Below are positions 1-7,823 of a DNA stretch of 23,766 nucleotides, piece by piece (position 1 is the stretch's first letter; the number at the start of each line of letters is the position of its first letter). The notes below the pieces were generated by a model. It did no database searches. It had not been told where the DNA came from and saw nothing but the letters and a program-made list of their open reading frames with translations. Source of the DNA: a virus; IMG/VR virus record IMGVR_UViG_3300047175_000135, positions 1 to 23,766 of that record. One strand, written 5' to 3'. Both the position numbers and the translations under genes were made by a program.

Positions 1-152
1 CCGCCAGGAGTCTTCTCATCGCGCAAGTAAATCGCGCAGAGCAGCTCCCGATTCGCAATCTCGTACCCCGACAGGTCGCCTACCTTGTCGATAATGGCCT
101 GTTTGAGCGGGTCGCGATCGTCTTCGATGCGTTTCAAGGATGCAGCGGGCAT
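1..152 (-). CDS. Hypothetical phage protein, N-terminal part (cut by left edge)
   Basis: An open frame starts with ATG at 152 and runs off the left edge without a stop. Fifty residues are visible, beginning MPAASLKRIEDDRDPL and containing an acidic and basic helix-like stretch. The start follows an AGAGGT ribosome-binding site about 6 nt upstream, which lies in the last codons of the upstream 67-aa gene. It is the last visible gene of the leftward head operon. I do not recognise a family; its position downstream of the portal suggests a virion or head-assembly role, but that is inference from context only. Confidence 0.65.
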   Translation of the reverse strand, partial: MPAASLKRIEDDRDPLKQAIIDKVGDLSGYEIANRELLCAIYLRDEKTPG

Positions 153-156
153 TCAA

Positions 157-360
157 TTACCTCTTGTCGAGCAGTGTTTCTATGTCGGGACCGTAATGTT
201 CGATGATTCGCTTGAACGCGTCGATTTGTCCCACGAATTTCTGGTAATCATCCATCGTCTTGACGGCCATCCCAGACCCCAAAATGTCTTTCAGGCGCTG
301 AATTTCCGCCGTCAAAATCTTGTTCAGCTCGGCGTGAAAGCGATTGCTGATGGTCTGCAT
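157..360 (-). CDS. Small hypothetical phage protein, 67 aa
   Basis: The 67-residue product is strongly helical and charged (MQTISNRFHAELNK at the start, LLDKR at the end), with no membrane segment, signal or cysteine motif. It has the look of a small soluble helical-bundle protein. Its stop lies 4 nt before the next start, so the two genes are probably co-translated. Upstream, between it and the 346-aa gene, lies a short perfect hairpin (382-396). The frame reads as coding because it abuts its neighbours tightly on the same strand. Function unknown; placement downstream of the portal suggests a minor head or assembly protein. Confidence 0.7.
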   Translation of the reverse strand: MQTISNRFHAELNKILTAEIQRLKDILGSGMAVKTMDDYQKFVGQIDAFKRIIEHYGPDIETLLDKR

Positions 361-381
361 TGTTCCACGAATAACCGAAAG

Positions 382-396
382 CGGCTATTTTAGCCG
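382..396 (-). other. Small perfect hairpin between head-operon genes
   Basis: CGGCTA and TAGCCG arms are separated by a 3-nt loop; the arms contain the TAA stop of the 346-aa gene. On the minus strand the bases after it are only mildly T-rich, so it is at best a weak terminator. It could instead be an RNA-stability or pausing element between the 346-aa and 67-aa genes. Confidence 0.35.
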
Positions 397-1430
397 TACG
401 CCCTAGCCTTCTCCAACCGACCGTTGCCACCGCCCGCGCCGTCCTTGATCGGGTACGCCGCGCCACCACTCGCATAGGCCTGCGCCTTCTCAAGCCGGCC
501 AAGACCGCCGCCGGCACCGGATTCGATGGGGTACGCGCGACCGCCAGACTTCCTGGCCATCGGCATGCCAGCCGGTGGCGCCATCGGCGGCGCGGCGCCA
601 ACGCCCGCAGGCATCACTGGCGGCGGGGGACCCTGATGCATGCCCACCGGACCACCGGGCGGCGGCATGGGCATCGGCGGTCGCGGCGCGAAGGCGCCCG
701 CACCGGAGGGGGCGATGATGATGTTGACGTTCATGCCTTTTTTGGCGCGGCCACCTTTGGCTCGAGCCATCCGACTTGACCCGGGCGCGCGCGACCCGCG
801 TCCCGGCGCCGAAAATCCTTCCCTGCCTTCGGGAGACATGGGCGCATGACCTTTGGCCAGTTCCGCCGCATTCTCGGCGTCGAACTCCTTGGCCGGCAGC
901 GGGCGCCGATTCGCCATGACTGCGCTCCAATCGGTCTTGCCGCCCTTGGCGCGGGCAATGCGGCCGCCTTGGGGACGCGTGCCGCCGTAGGAGGCACCCC
1001 CGCTGGCCTTCCCAACCCGACCGCCACCACACTTCGCGCACTTGCAGCCCATCTCGTGGATGAGTTTGCGATCCTGCGCCTCGTCGGCGTGGACCCGCCC
1101 CCCTTTCTTCATCCCGCCGACGTGCTTCGTGCCGACTCGAGACTCGTTCGCTTCCTTGACGTTGCGGTTGATGAGGGAGGTTGCGGTGAGGGCGCCGCCG
1201 CTGGCGCGCGGCTTGCGCCCCGCATGCGCCGCAGCCTTGGCACCCTCAACCTTCCCACCGCGCTTGAACTGCCGGCGTGAAATGGGTCGCATGCCCGTCT
1301 GCACGTCAGCATGCATCGGTTCCGGGGGCGTCCAACTCGAGGCATCGACCTTCTGATGCGGGTCGGTGGTCGTCATGCGCGAGACCTTCGACTTAGCGTC
1401 CGATCTCGCCTTCTCGGCCATTGCGCTCAT
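390..1430 (-). CDS. Gly/Lys/Pro-rich phage protein with C-terminal 25-aa repeats, probable virion-associated
   Basis: The 346-aa product is low-complexity and very basic. Short GG-R/K-V motifs (KRGGKV, KKGGRV, ARAKGGR) recur throughout. A Cys cluster, CKCAKCGGG, sits near residues 128-136 and could bind metal. A Pro/Met-rich stretch occupies roughly residues 245-295. The C-terminus carries two near-identical 25-residue repeats built on YPI-x-x-GAGGG-x-GRLEKA-x-AY. The start is ATG 1430 with a GGAG site 7 nt upstream, 29 nt after the portal stop. I recall similar GAGGG-x-x-RLEK C-termini in uncharacterised phage proteins next to portals, but no function. The repeats suggest a binding or scaffolding role. 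An alternative is a DNA- or RNA-coating basic protein. Coding is secure; function is not. Confidence 0.8.
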   Translation of the reverse strand: MSAMAEKARSDAKSKVSRMTTTDPHQKVDASSWTPPEPMHADVQTGMRPISRRQFKRGGKVEGAKAAAHAGRKPRASGGALTATSLINRNVKEANESRVGTKHVGGMKKGGRVHADEAQDRKLIHEMGCKCAKCGGGRVGKASGGASYGGTRPQGGRIARAKGGKTDWSAVMANRRPLPAKEFDAENAAELAKGHAPMSPEGREGFSAPGRGSRAPGSSRMARAKGGRAKKGMNVNIIIAPSGAGAFAPRPPMPMPPPGGPVGMHQGPPPPVMPAGVGAAPPMAPPAGMPMARKSGGRAYPIESGAGGGLGRLEKAQAYASGGAAYPIKDGAGGGNGRLEKARAYG

Positions 1431-1459
1431 AGATGCTCCATGGAGGGGTGCGCCAAAAT

Positions 1460-3862
1460 CTACTCCCGCTTCAAGCCCTTGTCCAACGTCCCAATGATCT
1501 TGTTGGTCTTGGACCCCGCTTTCGACACATCAACCTGCTTGCCCGACTCGCCCGCCGTCGGCGCCGTAATGACCGCTTTGGCGAGCCCGATCGCGGCGTC
1601 GCGCTCCTTGGCCTCCCGGTCGTGGTCTCGATTGCTGTTCTCGACCTGGGCGGTGCGCTCCTTCAGGGCCACTTCGCGTTCGCGGGTATGAGCGTCCAGC
1701 ACCTTCGCTTGTGCAGTCGCAACATCCAACAGCGACTCCTCTTCCGGCGGCGGAATGACCCCCGGGGCATCCTGCTTGGGCGCGTAGTGGCCGGCGGCGA
1801 TCTTCGCTTCGACCTCCTTGACTTTGGTCTGCGCTTCGGTCGTTTTGGCGTTGGCCTCCGCGACTTTGGCATCCGCAGCTTTCTTGTCGTTCTCCATCTC
1901 GGCCATCATCTGCTGCATCTGCGGCGGCGGCTGCGCCTGCGCCTGTTTCGGCACCATGAACTGCGCCGGGTTCGCCCAGCCAATGGCGCGCACCGCCGCC
2001 GTGACGATGGCTACCGGGTCCATCAAGGTCGGCGCCGCCTGTTGCAGTTGCATCAGGCCCTGCACCTTCATCACCCGCTGACCCATGCTGGCGGTGTTCG
2101 GGTCGGCCTGCGGCACCAAATCGCAATTGGTGGCAGCCTGCATGAATTTCGTCACGTCCCAGATGGTCTTCGAATTTTTCGCCTTGCATTTGCTGTTGAC
2201 GAAGCTCTCCGGATGCTCCTTGAACACGTCGACCAGCAATTGGAATTCTTCCGATTGAGCGCTGTGCAGTCGCTTGTGGACCGAATTCATGACCTTCACG
2301 GCTTGGTCGATCAGCGCAAGAGTCGTGCCAACCGGCGCCTCCGCGCGCCCTTCGCCGACCTGGAGCTCGGACGTGCCGCCCACGCGCTGACCGGTCTCGA
2401 CCATGTTCTGCACCAGCGACATGAGCGCTGGCTGGCCCGCCGTGTTGTAGGGCAACTCCATGACCGCTTGATTGATCGGCATCCCTTGGGTGTCGATCGG
2501 CGCGCCGCCACCTGGGGGCACGCGGAAGATGTTCGTGTTCTGACGCGTGCCGCTCTTGGCGTACAAAAAGCCCGGAAAATTCGCAAACATGCCGTTGTCC
2601 AGCATCTCGCGCCACGCCGCAGTGACCGCGTTCGTGGTGTTGCCCAAAATGTGCAGCAAGCCGATGTCGTAGAATCCGAACCCCGGCACAAAGGTGTACT
2701 TGACGTATCGCTTGCGGGCGGTGGGAAGTCTTTTGTCGCTCTCGTTGTAATTGCGCGTGACGGCCAAAATCTCTCGAGAGGATCGATCCAAGGTCACCAG
2801 CCACGGAATTTCCAATCCGGTCTCTTGGCCCTTGATCCGGTGTTCGAACCCCTTGATGTCCAGTTCGCAGCAGACCTCGTAAATCTCGCGGTCCCGATCA
2901 TCGGGGCGGAAATTATTGAGCGTCAAGCCCTGTTGGCTTTGCTTTTCCTCTTGGACCGCATCTTTGGTCGTCGGCACAGGTTCCGACAACACTACGTCCC
3001 GGTAGACGCCCAAAATCTGCAGGCGTTTGACCGTCGAGGGGCGCAAATACGTGCGATGCGTGACGCGCCTGGCGTTCGCGAGGTCGGTGGCCGACTGGTT
3101 GACAATGATGTCATCGGCGTCGACTGACTCGGAGACCGGTCGATTGCGCAGCGGGCAGAAATAGACCTTTTTGAACGTCGTGCCGCCGAATCCCAACAAC
3201 AGCAACATCCGATCGGTGTCGGGGTAGTACTCGGTTGCCACCGCCGTCAGGTAATGATTCATGTCGCGTTCGTAGTCGTTCGCGAGCTCGTCGTCCTTCA
3301 ACTCGGCGTTGTTGTCGTCGTTGCGAATTTTGACCGGCCCGTCGGTCGGCAACAGCTCGGAGCGCGCGTTCGCTTGGAATCGCAGCACCGCCTCCAACAG
3401 CAGCGGATGGCGCACCTTCGACATGCCCTCGACCGGCGCGCCATCGCTGGCGCCTGCGACGTTGGGCAGTTCGATTTTGAGGCCCAACAGTTTGATACCC
3501 AACGCGCGGTCTTCGATCCACTCCTTGCGGCTGGTAATGTCCTGGTCGATGCCGCGGATCAGATCCTCGGTGATGCGCGAGAGTTCGCTGGGGTCGATCT
3601 TGTCAGCCAGGTTGTCGAACCAACCTTCCGGACCGTCGTTCGCCGCTTCGTTGCTGCCCAGCGGCTTGCCGTTGAGCGACACCGTGACGCTGCCGTCGCC
3701 GTGCGTGATGCGCAGGATGTTGCCTTTTTCATCGACGTCGGGGGAATCCGGCGCATCGCCCGCGAGTTGGACAATGATCTTGGCAGGGTCTGGATCCTCG
3801 GCTCCCGGCGGCGGCTGCGTCAGGCGAAGATTCGCATTGCCCAAGCCGGGGACGGCGCTCAT
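1460..3862 (-). CDS. Portal protein (P22-type, ~800 aa)
   Basis: This is the large protein encoded directly downstream of the terminase block, where the dodecameric portal ring that receives DNA and docks the terminase is expected. The first ~100 residues are acidic. A long alpha/beta core follows, with features typical of large P22-like portals: HPLLLEAVLRFQANARSELLP near residue 165, a DDE-LAND-YERDMNHYL helix near 200, and a conserved GPGF-like turn (FVPGFGFYDIGL) near 410. The C-terminal ~150 residues form a Gln/Ala/Glu/Lys-rich probable coiled coil preceded by a proline-rich linker, matching the barrel or tail extension of P22 portals. I chose the second ATG (3862) because its ATGA overlap with the upstream stop fits every other junction of this operon; ATG 3868 is also possible. 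Family assignment rests on length, context and motif memory, not a search. Confidence 0.85.
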   Translation of the reverse strand: MSAVPGLGNANLRLTQPPPGAEDPDPAKIIVQLAGDAPDSPDVDEKGNILRITHGDGSVTVSLNGKPLGSNEAANDGPEGWFDNLADKIDPSELSRITEDLIRGIDQDITSRKEWIEDRALGIKLLGLKIELPNVAGASDGAPVEGMSKVRHPLLLEAVLRFQANARSELLPTDGPVKIRNDDNNAELKDDELANDYERDMNHYLTAVATEYYPDTDRMLLLLGFGGTTFKKVYFCPLRNRPVSESVDADDIIVNQSATDLANARRVTHRTYLRPSTVKRLQILGVYRDVVLSEPVPTTKDAVQEEKQSQQGLTLNNFRPDDRDREIYEVCCELDIKGFEHRIKGQETGLEIPWLVTLDRSSREILAVTRNYNESDKRLPTARKRYVKYTFVPGFGFYDIGLLHILGNTTNAVTAAWREMLDNGMFANFPGFLYAKSGTRQNTNIFRVPPGGGAPIDTQGMPINQAVMELPYNTAGQPALMSLVQNMVETGQRVGGTSELQVGEGRAEAPVGTTLALIDQAVKVMNSVHKRLHSAQSEEFQLLVDVFKEHPESFVNSKCKAKNSKTIWDVTKFMQAATNCDLVPQADPNTASMGQRVMKVQGLMQLQQAAPTLMDPVAIVTAAVRAIGWANPAQFMVPKQAQAQPPPQMQQMMAEMENDKKAADAKVAEANAKTTEAQTKVKEVEAKIAAGHYAPKQDAPGVIPPPEEESLLDVATAQAKVLDAHTREREVALKERTAQVENSNRDHDREAKERDAAIGLAKAVITAPTAGESGKQVDVSKAGSKTNKIIGTLDKGLKRE

Positions 3863-4029
3863 GGCCATTCATGCCACTGGTAGAGCGTGTATTCGCCATC
3901 GAATATCCGCTGCTCAATTAGGTCGCCGCGCAGCACGCGCCCTTCGCTCGTGACCGGGATGTAGCTAATCCCTGCATCCGGCGTGCCGTACTCCGCGATG
4001 TCACGAAAGGCGATGGAAACTTCGATCAC
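3859..4029 (-). CDS. Small hypothetical protein, 56 aa (GTG start)
   Basis: A 56-residue frame begins with GTG at 4029, overlapping the TGA of the 77-aa gene (GTGA), and ends in a TGA that overlaps the portal start region. The product runs from MIEVSIAFRD to QWHEWP and looks like a small beta-rich soluble protein. It exactly fills the space between two coupled genes, and the frame is open across the whole gap, which supports coding. No family recognised; its position just before the portal hints at a head-assembly accessory. Confidence 0.6.
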   Translation of the reverse strand: MIEVSIAFRDIAEYGTPDAGISYIPVTSEGRVLRGDLIEQRIFDGEYTLYQWHEWP

Positions 4030-4259
4030 AGCGCGTCCAATATCCGCAGCGTGCGAGAGAATTCCTTGACAAACCGGTCAATGCCTTCCATAGCCGCCGT
4101 ATTATCATCTTTCGCGACAATTTGGTAGATGCGCACATAGGCGTGGGGCGGTTTTCCGGTCACCGTCACCCGGAAAATGTGCGGTCGCTGGTGCGTGGGG
4201 ATCAAATCGACGATGGCCTCGCACAGCGGGAGCGCTTCTCGGGGGTCAAGGATGGTCAT
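4026..4259 (-). CDS. Small hypothetical phage protein, 77 aa
   Basis: The product (MTILDPREALPL...) is a compact alpha/beta protein with no membrane segment. It includes a PHIFRVTVTGKPPHAYVRIY stretch that reads like two beta strands. The ATG overlaps the preceding stop as ATGA, and its own TGA overlaps the next GTG start, so it sits in a translationally coupled run between TerL and portal. I do not recognise a family. Tight coupling and protein-like composition make the gene credible. Confidence 0.75.
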   Translation of the reverse strand: MTILDPREALPLCEAIVDLIPTHQRPHIFRVTVTGKPPHAYVRIYQIVAKDDNTAAMEGIDRFVKEFSRTLRILDAL

Positions 4260-4513
4260 CCCCTGGCACCCGCGAACCGTTCGACATTACCAGCCACCCA
4301 CGATGCGGCGCGCGCCAGCCACCCCTGCACTTCAAGCCCGGAACAGCGGTACCCCCACCCGTACACACTGACATTCTGCGTGTCGTGACCCAAAACCAAA
4401 ATGCAACTGAGGTTTTTCTCGGGGCTTTTTTCCACCGAATCGGCCATGGCGCGCAATTGACGAGCAATGTCCGTCATATCGGTCACCGGGATCGGCACTA
4501 CGGTCACAGACAT
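4256..4513 (-). CDS. Small hypothetical phage protein, 85 aa
   Basis: The frame is open further upstream into the TerL gene, but ATG 4513 is the likely start. It has a GGAG site about 9 nt upstream and lies 13 nt after the TerL stop. The 85-aa product (MSVTVVPIPVTDM...) has an N-terminal helix (TDIARQLRAMADSVEK) and a beta-rich middle (CILVLGHDTQNVSVYGWG). It ends by ATGA overlap with the 77-aa gene. No family recognised. The middle part resembles small phage proteins that read out an oxyanion-like VLGHD turn, but I would not assign a function. Confidence 0.72.
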   Translation of the reverse strand: MSVTVVPIPVTDMTDIARQLRAMADSVEKSPEKNLSCILVLGHDTQNVSVYGWGYRCSGLEVQGWLARAASWVAGNVERFAGARG

Positions 4514-4526
4514 CCGCACTTTCTCC

Positions 4527-6152
4527 TCACACCGGGTACAACGCCTCATTTTGCCGGCCAGGATACACTTTGAGCGATTCGATCTCGGCCAACCGCTCCG
4601 GGCCTCGAGTGAGCATACCCATTTCACGCAATTTTCGCAGTCCCATTGACACGCAGTCCACCAAATCGTCGCGTCTCACGTTTTTGCCGCCAAATGCGGC
4701 CGCCTCGTCGATCACCATCTGCGCCCACGGGCGATCCGGCGCGTAAACCATCCCTTCGGCAAACAAATGCTGCACCGAATAGAGCCTGGCAGTCTTGTCC
4801 TGCGACTTCGGGTCGAACAACACCACGGAAAACTTCTCATTCGAGTACAGGCGCCTGATTTCTTGCGCGACCGAGATGCCCGCCGCCTTGTTTTCGATCA
4901 GCAGCATGTCCAACTTCATCGCAATGGCCGTTTTTGCGACTCGCTGCACCAGTTCGTGCAACTCCAAATGGTCCCGCCACGCGTGCATCATGATTGCATT
5001 GGGCGCACCCTCGTTGTAGACCCGATCAATGAACATCGGCCGGCCGTCCGCATCAATTGAGCGGTTCGCTTGCGCGTTCTGATCCCCCGAAAAGACGCCC
5101 CAGCAAATCATCGCCGAGTAGTCGTTCAAGGTTTTTGTCGTATAGGCCGTATCCAAGCACCCTAAATTGAATTCGGTGGGCGGAAACGTGTCGCGTTCCC
5201 ACAATTTCCAGTAATCCTTCTTGATGATGCCGCCGCCCGCAGGCTCGGGACGCTGCTGCAACTGGCCCGCAGCGATATACGGACCCATCGTGCGTTCCAA
5301 AAACGTGAGTTGCTTGTCTGGAAACCTGGCCGGCCACAGTAATTCGCCCTCGACGGTGCGCGGATCCTTCCAGCCGATGGTCGTGATGAACGATCGGTTC
5401 GACTCGTAGCGCGCCGGCAAGCACAGGTGAGTCCATTCGCCGACGTTCTGCTCCAGAATGTGGCCCGTGAGATCGTTTTCTCCCAGCCGCTGCTGGATGA
5501 TGACGTACGCGCCCGTCGACATGTCGTTCAGACGCGTGGGCATCACTGTATCCCACCATTCAATGGTGGTGAGCGTGGTCGCCTCGCTGGACACTTCGTT
5601 GGCGGCGTTGGGATCGTCGATGACGATGATGTTGCCACCCTCGCCCGTGACGCCGGCGCCGATGGAAGTGATCAATCGCTCGCCGCCTTGGTCGTTGGAA
5701 AATCTGGATTTGGTGTTTTGATCGCTGGTGAGTTGAAATCTGGACCCCCATCGCTCTTGATACCAGTTGGACTCAATCAATCGGCGGCACTTCACCGAGT
5801 CTCGAAGTGACAATTTGTCGTTGTACGAGGCGTACAAGAACGGCACGCCAGGACCGGACGTCGCGCTGCGCTGTGACTGCGCCCACGCCCACGGGGCGAA
5901 AGCAACCGACGTGACAGACGATTTGCCATGCCGTGGCGGGACGTTGATGATCAGTTTTTGAATCTGCCCGTCGACCACCGCCTGCAGATGCTCGCAGATC
6001 GCGTCGATGTGCCAGCCGTCGACCCATGGACTGGAATCCATGTACTTCCACGCGGCCTTCAAAAACTCATACAGCGACTCTTCGCAATCGGCTCTGTCCA
6101 AGTCCAAAAGCTGGAGTCGGGGGTCGATGGATTTGCCTAGCGTGGGGAGCAT
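4527..6152 (-). CDS. terL: Terminase large subunit (ATPase and nuclease)
   Basis: TerL powers DNA translocation into the procapsid through the portal and cuts concatemeric DNA. Numbering from ATG 6152 (541 aa), the Walker A motif VPPRHGKS is at 71-78 and Walker B IIVIDD at 175-180. The C-terminal RNase H-fold nuclease shows the expected acidic triad: D334 (LDTAYTTKTLNDYSA), E420 (LLIENKAAG) and D496/D499 (RRDDLVDC). The N-terminus (DPRLQLLDLDRADCEESLYEF) fits the family. The frame continues upstream to a TTG at 6221, which would overlap a low-confidence ORF. ATG 6152 has GGAGG close by (only 2 nt spacing) and matches the usual N-terminal boundary, so I prefer it. Downstream come three tiny genes and the portal, the standard packaging order. 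Confidence 0.95.
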   Translation of the reverse strand: MLPTLGKSIDPRLQLLDLDRADCEESLYEFLKAAWKYMDSSPWVDGWHIDAICEHLQAVVDGQIQKLIINVPPRHGKSSVTSVAFAPWAWAQSQRSATSGPGVPFLYASYNDKLSLRDSVKCRRLIESNWYQERWGSRFQLTSDQNTKSRFSNDQGGERLITSIGAGVTGEGGNIIVIDDPNAANEVSSEATTLTTIEWWDTVMPTRLNDMSTGAYVIIQQRLGENDLTGHILEQNVGEWTHLCLPARYESNRSFITTIGWKDPRTVEGELLWPARFPDKQLTFLERTMGPYIAAGQLQQRPEPAGGGIIKKDYWKLWERDTFPPTEFNLGCLDTAYTTKTLNDYSAMICWGVFSGDQNAQANRSIDADGRPMFIDRVYNEGAPNAIMMHAWRDHLELHELVQRVAKTAIAMKLDMLLIENKAAGISVAQEIRRLYSNEKFSVVLFDPKSQDKTARLYSVQHLFAEGMVYAPDRPWAQMVIDEAAAFGGKNVRRDDLVDCVSMGLRKLREMGMLTRGPERLAEIESLKVYPGRQNEALYPV

Positions 6153-6198
6153 TGCCTCCAATATAAACGAAGCCCGTGACGTGGGCCAATCGCCGGCA

Positions 6199-6414
6199 CT
6201 AATTTTCTCCGGGCGCCACAACAGTTAACGATTGCTGCTCGGCCGCCTCAATACAATGGGAAAGGCGGCGAACCCTCTCTTGGAATTCTACTTCGGCGGA
6301 TTGCCAATGAGCGGCGCGCCTGCACTCGCCATGCGCCTCACCTAATCGATGTCGCCATCCGGTTTCGGGGCCGCTGCCTGCGCCTTGGCCTGTCCCAATT
6401 GAAACGGCATCCAC
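6199..6414 (-). CDS. Possible small ORF upstream of terL (uncertain)
   Basis: Between the 95-aa gene and terL an open frame ends at 6199. Its C-terminal half (HWQSAEVEFQERVRRLSHC) reads like a real charged helix, but the only ATG (6414) lies 73 nt inside the upstream gene and has no clear ribosome-binding site. The gap 6222-6341 otherwise has no gene. The frame might be a translated remnant, or chance. I list it at low confidence and assign no function. Confidence 0.3.
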   Translation of the reverse strand: MDAVSIGTGQGAGSGPETGWRHRLGEAHGECRRAAHWQSAEVEFQERVRRLSHCIEAAEQQSLTVVAPGEN

Positions 6415-6629
6415 TCCGCGTACACGCCATCGGTCGGCGGCGTCTCGCCCTCGGCGAGGATCTTGACCGAATTCAATGCGAACGGCAGTCCGTGGTGATT
6501 CGTGCCTCCGACATTGATGGTGCCATCCTCATTGACGAAGGCGACGAGCGCGGCTTCTGGCTGTGAGCCACGCAGTGCGTGTGTGCGCTGACGGATCCAA
6601 ATTACTCGGCCGACTGTTGGGGTGATCAT
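6342..6629 (-). CDS. Conserved-type small phage protein, 95 aa
   Basis: The product begins MITPTVGRVIWIRQR and contains a DGVYAEWMPFQLGQAK stretch. I recall the combination of an N-terminal PTVGRVVW-like strand and a late YAEWMPYQ motif from a widespread small phage family of unknown function, often encoded near terminase or lysis genes. This is memory of a pattern, not a search. The ATG overlaps the preceding stop (ATGA). The C-terminus is Ala/Gln/Pro-rich and ends in acidic residues. Beta-rich soluble protein; function unknown. Confidence 0.8.
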   Translation of the reverse strand: MITPTVGRVIWIRQRTHALRGSQPEAALVAFVNEDGTINVGGTNHHGLPFALNSVKILAEGETPPTDGVYAEWMPFQLGQAKAQAAAPKPDGDID

Positions 6630-6847
6630 CGAACTCTCCTATGTTTGTCGCTATTGGGACACGATGCAAAATGCGAAACGTGTTTGGTGGTATCGAATTC
6701 TTCATCTCCCGGATCGACCGAGTCGGCATCGACCGGCATCACATTTTGCTTGGCTGTTTTCATCCAGATGATCTGTGCGTTGCAGGTTCGGCAGCGCCGG
6801 ATGCGACGTTCGTGTTCTTCGTCGTAGTCGTCGTCGTCGAAGCTCAT
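6626..6847 (-). CDS. Small zinc-binding-like phage protein, 73 aa
   Basis: The N-terminus is very acidic (MSFDDDDYDEEHERR). It is followed by CRTC at about residues 19-22, an IIWMKT segment, MPVDADSVDPGDEEFD, and a C-terminal HVSHFASCPNSDKH with His and Cys that could complete a metal site. I recall this layout (CxxC, then MPVD, then HFATCP) as a common small phage family, presumed zinc ribbon, without known function. Start and stop both overlap neighbours by 4 nt, placing it firmly in the TerS-TerL operon. Confidence 0.8.
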   Translation of the reverse strand: MSFDDDDYDEEHERRIRRCRTCNAQIIWMKTAKQNVMPVDADSVDPGDEEFDTTKHVSHFASCPNSDKHRRVR

Positions 6848-6993
6848 GCGTTGGCCCGCGCTGCCTTCGCAGCGATCTTACAACACTCCTTGCACCACGC
6901 CAGCAGTTTCCCCGGATAGCCCGCGCGCTTGTAGAACTCCGACTCCGCTTTGGTCTGGCCACACTTGCCGCATTTCTTTTTGGCGTCGCTCAT
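6844..6993 (-). CDS. Small zinc-finger-like protein, 49 aa
   Basis: A 49-residue frame starts with ATG at 6993, overlapping the TerS stop, and ends at 6844-6846, overlapping the next start. The product (MSDAKKKCGKCGQTK...) has CxxC at residues 8-11 and a second CKEC-C cluster near residues 36-40, with many lysines between. This is the pattern of a small treble-clef or HNH-remnant zinc finger such as those found near phage terminases. No catalytic His is evident. Likely a nucleic-acid-binding accessory; that is inference. Confidence 0.72.
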   Translation of the reverse strand: MSDAKKKCGKCGQTKAESEFYKRAGYPGKLLAWCKECCKIAAKAARANA

Positions 6994-7586
6994 ATCTCGG
7001 GCGACTCCTCATCCGGGGTGAGCGGCTCGCCATCGCCTCCGTTGGCGATGCGAACCAGCATTGCGCGCATTTGCTGGCGCTCCTCGTATGTCAACTTCGA
7101 GGAATCAATCACGGGCGTCTGCCTGGTCGTGTCCTCGAACTCGACCTTCTTGGTCGCGGGCTTGAATTCCTCGCCGCCGCGGCGCTCCAAGAGCTGCATG
7201 CCGACCTTCGCGTTGTTCGGGTCCGTGAGACTGGTGGCGATCCGCATCATGTTCTTGCTGATGGCCACCACCGCGTGCGCCTTGCCCTCGTCCAATTCGG
7301 TCTGGTAATAGGTGACGACGGTCGACGGCGAGCAGCACAGCAGCGTCGCGATGTATTTGGGCTCAAGGCCCAGCACCGCGTGCTCGCGCACCATGTTCGC
7401 GAAAATGGGCGATGGGTGTTCGCCCACGGTACGCAAAATCTCGATGCGCTCCTCATACTCGCGACGCACCAAGTCCATGCGCTCCTTGAACCACATTGCG
7501 AGCAGTTCGCGCTCGGAACCTTGCGCTTCGGCGACCACCGGCATGCCGTCGGGGACTCGTGGTTTGCGTTTGCGACCGGAGGCCAT
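6990..7586 (-). CDS. terS: Probable terminase small subunit
   Basis: TerS recognises the packaging site and hands DNA to TerL. The 198-aa product (MASGRKRKPR start) has a basic N-terminus. A helix-turn-helix-like segment lies near residues 70-95 (MVREHAVLGLEPKYIATLL then SPSTVVTYY), followed by an alpha-helical stretch (EGKAHAVVAISKNMMRIAT) and an acidic tail. This architecture is typical of small terminases, and the gene is four genes upstream of terL on the same strand with all junctions coupled. A GTG at 7598 is in frame four codons upstream but lacks a ribosome-binding site; ATG 7586 has a weak GAGTAGAG. Function is inferred from fold pattern and position; another HTH protein cannot be excluded. 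Confidence 0.75.
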   Translation of the reverse strand: MASGRKRKPRVPDGMPVVAEAQGSERELLAMWFKERMDLVRREYEERIEILRTVGEHPSPIFANMVREHAVLGLEPKYIATLLCCSPSTVVTYYQTELDEGKAHAVVAISKNMMRIATSLTDPNNAKVGMQLLERRGGEEFKPATKKVEFEDTTRQTPVIDSSKLTYEERQQMRAMLVRIANGGDGEPLTPDEESPEI

Positions 7587-7614
7587 CTCTACTCGCACGG
7601 GGCGGCCAGCGGTG

Positions 7615-7821
7615 TCACTTCGGCGGCGCCGGGGTCGGGGCCATCAGATCGTAGCCCCCCGCCGTCCCCACCGTGCGCGCCCACTTCCCGCGGCGCTCCA
7701 GCAGTCCGCGCACGTAACTGCTCAACGTGTGCTGCGACTCCCATGCCTCGAGCTCCAGCGCCGCCTTGAGTGCCGGCGAGACCTGGATCACGACCGGGAC
7801 GCGTTTCTCGCCGCGGGGCAT
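7615..7821 (-). CDS. Small ribbon-helix-helix-like protein, 68 aa
   Basis: After a basic start (MPRGEKR) the product has a strand RVPVVIQVSP followed by two helices (ALKAALELEAWESQ and LSSYVRGLLERRG). This is the beta-alpha-alpha order of CopG/Arc-type ribbon-helix-helix DNA-binding proteins. The C-terminus is Pro-rich and probably disordered. It starts 2 nt after the 96-aa gene stops and precedes terS. It could regulate the late operon or help bind the packaging site. The fold call is from pattern only. Confidence 0.65.
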   Translation of the reverse strand: MPRGEKRVPVVIQVSPALKAALELEAWESQHTLSSYVRGLLERRGKWARTVGTAGGYDLMAPTPAPPK

Positions 7822-7823
7822 GT

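Noticed and set aside
1530-2804. A 424-codon minus-strand frame overlapping the portal in another frame
   Set aside because: Gly/Arg/His-rich frame-shifted shadow of the portal coding sequence.
1433-3127. A 564-codon plus-strand open frame antisense to the portal gene
   Set aside because: Arg/Leu/His-rich composition of a GC-rich antisense shadow, no ribosome-binding site; the portal on the other strand has recognisable protein features and coupling.
3254-3953. Two long plus-strand frames over the portal N-terminus
   Set aside because: Antisense shadows without ribosome sites; they would also cover the coupled 56-aa gene.
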